Source: Candidatus Ruthia sp. Plio_17_S18 (GTDB taxonomy: Bacteria > Pseudomonadota > Gammaproteobacteria > PS1 > Pseudothioglobaceae). Taken from it: DNA of 64,000 nt. The notes under the pieces were generated by a model, which made no database searches, was not told the DNA's origin, and saw only the letters and a program-made list of their open reading frames with translations. Below are positions 61,442 through 64,000 of this stretch, piece after piece (the first letter of the stretch is position 1; the number at the start of each line of letters is the position of its first letter). The position numbers and the translations under genes are program-made. The DNA lies in the NCBI GenBank assembly GCA_021730105.1, contig CP072538.1, forward strand, positions 1,167,802-1,231,801. The letters are read 5' to 3'.

Positions 61442-62130
61442 TTATAAATCTCCTTTATTGTGGATGATAAGTTTCATAATCGCAGGCACTAAGAAAAAAT
61501 CAGCCAGTAGTGCAACAAAAATCGCACTGGCAGTTAGCACGCCAAAATTAAAAATATTACTCATAGTTGCCGTGGTTAATACTAAAAATCCCAATGATGA
61601 TACAATTGCTCTACCTGTATCCAGTAATGTCAATCTTACAGCTTTATCAACATCGTTATACTCACATCTAATAACGCCTAAAATTGTGCATAAAATGCAC
61701 CGTATCATCCACCGCCAACCATAGTGCAATCGCACCAATCAATAAAGTAAACATATCAAGCTTCATATAAAAAATAACCATAATGATCGATAAGAACAAA
61801 ATAGGTGCTACGTTCGGAATCATACTAATCAGCCCTATTTTGACATTGCCAATTAAAACAATCATCATCATTGATATCAGCACAAGTGCCAAAACACAAC
61901 TAATGGCACTGGAATAAATTGATTTTTCCATAATGACTGCTAGTAATACGGAAACACCCGTTAAAGACACGGTAGCAAAGCCAGCAAACTCCTGGTCAAG
62001 TTGGGTCTGAAATTGGTTAATAAACTTATTATATTCCAATGCATCAACATAAGGCATCTTAACCATAATACTTGCCTTAGAGAAATAAGAACTGACAAAA
62101 TCTTGTAAGTCATAACTGCAACTATTTTTA
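61442..62130 (-). pseudogene. RND/MMPL-type exporter, C-terminal remnant
   Basis: Two overlapping frames give the last part of an exporter: ISMMMIVLIGNVKIGLISMI, PNVAPILFLSIIMVI, LIGAIALWLAVDDTVHFMHN, and in the shifted frame YNDVDKAVRLTLLDTGRAI and FNFGVLTASAIFVALLADFF. The frameshift lies at about 61670-61690. The N-terminal two-thirds is missing; the readable part starts beside a tRNA gene. Such exporters often work with a LolA-like protein, whose start survives downstream. Confidence 0.75.
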
Positions 62131-62147
62131 AACAAGGCTATCAAAAG

Positions 62148-62233
62148 TGGTGCCGATGGCCGGAGTCGAACCGGCACAAGCGTAGCTTACTACCCCCTCA
62201 AGGTAGCGCGTCTACCAATTCCGCCACATCGGC
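62148..62233 (-). tRNA. tRNA-Leu (GAG)
   Basis: Minus-strand cloverleaf: acceptor GCCGATG pairs with CATCGGC, long variable arm of the class II type, anticodon stem CTACC/GGTAG with loop TTGAGGG giving anticodon GAG, T arm GCCGGTTCGACTCCGGC, and encoded CCA at 62148-62151. The place after tpiA-secG is common in gammaproteobacteria. Confidence 0.95.
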
Positions 62234-62251
62234 TATAAGGTTGTAATGTTG

Positions 62252-62620
62252 CTAGTTTGGAATATCGCTAATATCTGACTCAGTTGAAATGGGTGTAACA
62301 ATCATAGGCACGTCAGATGGAACCACTGGAACCACCTCGACTGTTGTGGCTTGCTCCATAATACTTGTTGGTTTGTTATTACTGTCATTGATTGCTAAAT
62401 AAGCCAACGTCAAACTGGTTAGAAAGAAACCAAAAGCCAAACTGGCAGTTAACTTGTAAAGAAATGAATTTGCACCTCGTGCGCCAAAAACCGACCCAGA
62501 AACACCCGCACCAAAAGCAGCACCAGCATCAGCACCCTTGCCATGTTGCATTAAAATTAAGGCAATTAAACCTAATGCAAATAGTATATGAACAATTAAA
62601 ATAAGTTGAAACGACATCAT
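62252..62620 (-). CDS. secG: Preprotein translocase subunit SecG
   Basis: Small subunit of the SecYEG channel. It has a first membrane helix (LILIVHILFALGLIALILMQ), the conserved loop HGKGADAGAAFGAGVSGSVF, and a second helix LAFGFFLTSLTLAYLA; the C-terminus is an acidic, valine- and proline-rich tail. The length is 122 residues. It begins on the last base of the tpiA stop. Confidence 0.94.
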   Translation of the reverse strand: MMSFQLILIVHILFALGLIALILMQHGKGADAGAAFGAGVSGSVFGARGANSFLYKLTASLAFGFFLTSLTLAYLAINDSNNKPTSIMEQATTVEVVPVVPSDVPMIVTPISTESDISDIPN

Positions 62621-63366
62621 TAACCTGCTTTACAAATTTGTAAGAAATCTTGCGCTTTAAGTGAAGCGCCCCCAATTAGACCGCCATCAATATCTTCACA
62701 ATCAAGTAATTCAGCTGCGTTACTAGGGTTCATGCTACCACCATAAAGAATTGGGGTGGTTTGTGCAATATCAGCGTCGTGCTCGGCTAACATTGAGCGA
62801 ATAAAGGCATGTGTATCCTGTGCTTGCTGTGGCGTTGCGGTAACACCTGTACCAATCGCCCAAACAGGCTCATAAGCCACAATAATATTTTTAAATGCGT
62901 CAATGCCAACCTGATCAATCACTGCTTGAATTTGTCTTGAAACGACTGCTTGTGTACTGCCAGATTCTCTGTCTTCTAACAATTCTCCGATACAAAAAAG
63001 TGGAGTTAAATTATTATCCAATGCAACTTGTACTTTTTGTGCAATAATCTCATCGGTTTCACCATAAAGACTTCTGCGCTCTGAATGACCTACAATAACG
63101 TACTGCGCACCAAAATCTTTAATCATATCAGCACTGATTTCGCCCGTAAAAGCACCAGATGTGTTGACATTTAAACTCTGCGCACCTAAATTAAGTTGTG
63201 AATGCACAATCAATGCTTCAACCTGTGACATATAAGGGTAAGGCACACAAACGATGACCTTGGATTTAACATCTGCCATGCCTGAAAGAACACCCATGAC
63301 CAATGTATTAGTCGCTTCTTTTGAGGCATTCATTTTCCAGTTGCCCGCTATGGTTACTTGACGCAT
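62620..63366 (-). CDS. tpiA: Triosephosphate isomerase
   Basis: Interconverts glyceraldehyde-3-phosphate and dihydroxyacetone phosphate; used in glycolysis and the Calvin cycle. The start has AGNWKMN (catalytic Lys), then VIVGHSERRSLYGE (catalytic His) and VAYEPVWAIGTG (catalytic Glu near residue 165), with YGGSMNPSNAAEL as phosphate loop. The length is 248 residues. Confidence 0.97.
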   Translation of the reverse strand: MRQVTIAGNWKMNASKEATNTLVMGVLSGMADVKSKVIVCVPYPYMSQVEALIVHSQLNLGAQSLNVNTSGAFTGEISADMIKDFGAQYVIVGHSERRSLYGETDEIIAQKVQVALDNNLTPLFCIGELLEDRESGSTQAVVSRQIQAVIDQVGIDAFKNIIVAYEPVWAIGTGVTATPQQAQDTHAFIRSMLAEHDADIAQTTPILYGGSMNPSNAAELLDCEDIDGGLIGGASLKAQDFLQICKAG

Positions 63367-63436
63367 AATAATTATCTTTTCAAAAATTGAAACGATGTTA
63401 CGCTATTTGGTTGTAAAAATCAATCTTATCAGGGTC

Positions 63437-63955
63437 TTAGTGCGAAGATTTGGATCCAAAATATAAGGCCAAAGAAACCATTAAAATACCCAAAGAAAAA
63501 TACATCAAATCTAATGCCGAATTAAATGACATGTACAAAGACACCTCAAAAAAAGTCACCACCAAAATCATGAGTATTACCTTGGCAAGTTTAGATTTCA
63601 AATCATCCAATGAATTAATCACCAAAACTTTAGATGACTGACCGCTTTTTTTAGCTTCATCAATGTCACTAATAAAAAGCTCATACAGACCCAATGAGAA
63701 AATTAATAAAATAGTTGCCAGCAAAAATCCATCAATTGAACCTACTGTATGCGCAACCAATTCAATCTTTAATGCCTTTCTAGCCTCTGTTGTGGCTGAA
63801 ATATAATCAAAAGCGTGCACCAATAAAGCAGCCACATCAACAGCAGTGATAACGAATAGTAATAATGATAATAGTAACGACGAAATAACAGACGCCAAAA
63901 CCATGTGGCGAGAACTCCACAATAATTTTTCAAAATACTTTTCTAAACCACTCAT
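63437..63955 (-). CDS. YqhA/UPF0114 family membrane protein
   Basis: A 172-residue protein with about four hydrophobic segments. It starts LEKYFEKLLWSSRHMVLASV and has the family segment SIDGFLLATILLIFSLGLYELF and a charged loop (DIDEAKKSGQSSKVLVIN). The function is unknown; in E. coli the gene is yqhA. It lies about 70 bases upstream of tpiA on the same strand. Confidence 0.85.
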   Translation of the reverse strand: MSGLEKYFEKLLWSSRHMVLASVISSLLLSLLLFVITAVDVAALLVHAFDYISATTEARKALKIELVAHTVGSIDGFLLATILLIFSLGLYELFISDIDEAKKSGQSSKVLVINSLDDLKSKLAKVILMILVVTFFEVSLYMSFNSALDLMYFSLGILMVSLALYFGSKSSH

Positions 63956-64000
63956 TGATTAACCTCACGTGCATAATATAATGCTTTAGTATATCATTAC

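Overview
The window (about 34-38% G+C by eye) reads as the chromosome of a gammaproteobacterial sulfur oxidiser in genome reduction. The best fit is a thiotrophic SUP05/Thioglobus-clade gill symbiont of a vesicomyid clam or bathymodioline mussel, but this is inferred from gene content, not from a marker search. The evidence is a sulfide:quinone oxidoreductase, a sulfur-globule-like protein, a complete F-type ATP synthase operon, a CcoI copper pump, dense housekeeping operons with overlapping starts and stops, and many pseudogenes at different stages of decay. There is one tRNA. I see no rRNA, IS element, CRISPR array or prophage.

Layout. 1-4000: start of ccoI (minus), a periplasmic unknown, glmU and an MFS transporter. 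4100-5710: three decayed genes (cytochrome b561, diheme cytochrome c, membrane-anchored LuxR-type regulator). 5708-8434: trpB, trpF and two conserved unknowns. 8455-11209: a decayed, tightly spaced three-gene cassette (Dam-like methylase, a PD-(D/E)xK/DGQHR/HEPN protein, a calcineurin-like phosphoesterase) between topA and the trp genes. 11233-19440: topA-smg-dprA(pseudo), rpmH-rnpA-yidD-yidC, a TauD-like oxygenase, ampD, kdsC and a broken MGMT gene. 19438-26526: atpIBEFHAGDC with a small lipoprotein gene inserted between atpG and atpD. 26689-34000: sqr, then a decayed stretch (XRE regulator, lipoprotein, HEPN-like gene, recN, tail-fibre-like surface gene) around intact nadK and grpE. 34034-50976: dense housekeeping: dsbD, aroQ-accBC-argC-erpA-gltA, ubiE-ubiJ-ubiB, rplY-pth-ychF, gpmI, rpe, rpsB-tsf. 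51165-52970: decayed DUF2141, carotenoid oxygenase and LytTR genes. 53143-60894: sulfur-globule-like gene with a palindromic promoter, and the pho regulon (pstSCAB-phoU-phoB) with a PHO box but a ruined phoR. 60964-64000: chimeric secreted ORF, decayed RND exporter, tRNA-Leu, secG, tpiA, yqhA.

How it fits together. Sulfide oxidation by SQR feeds electrons to the quinone pool and the proton gradient drives the ATP synthase; sulfur can be stored in protein-lined globules. Biosynthesis of amino acids, fatty acids, ubiquinone and cell wall is kept, while DNA uptake and repair (dprA, recN, MGMT), sensing (PhoR, LuxR, LytTR, XRE) and defence/modification genes are being lost, as expected in a host-restricted symbiont. 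The most interesting non-routine items are the decayed dam-DGQHR-phosphoesterase cassette, the palindrome-embedded promoter of the sulfur-globule-like gene, the lipoprotein inside the atp operon, the long hairpin between rpsB and tsf, the C-terminally extended S2, and the tandem N-terminal domains of DsbD. All protein calls were made by reading motifs; no database search was run.
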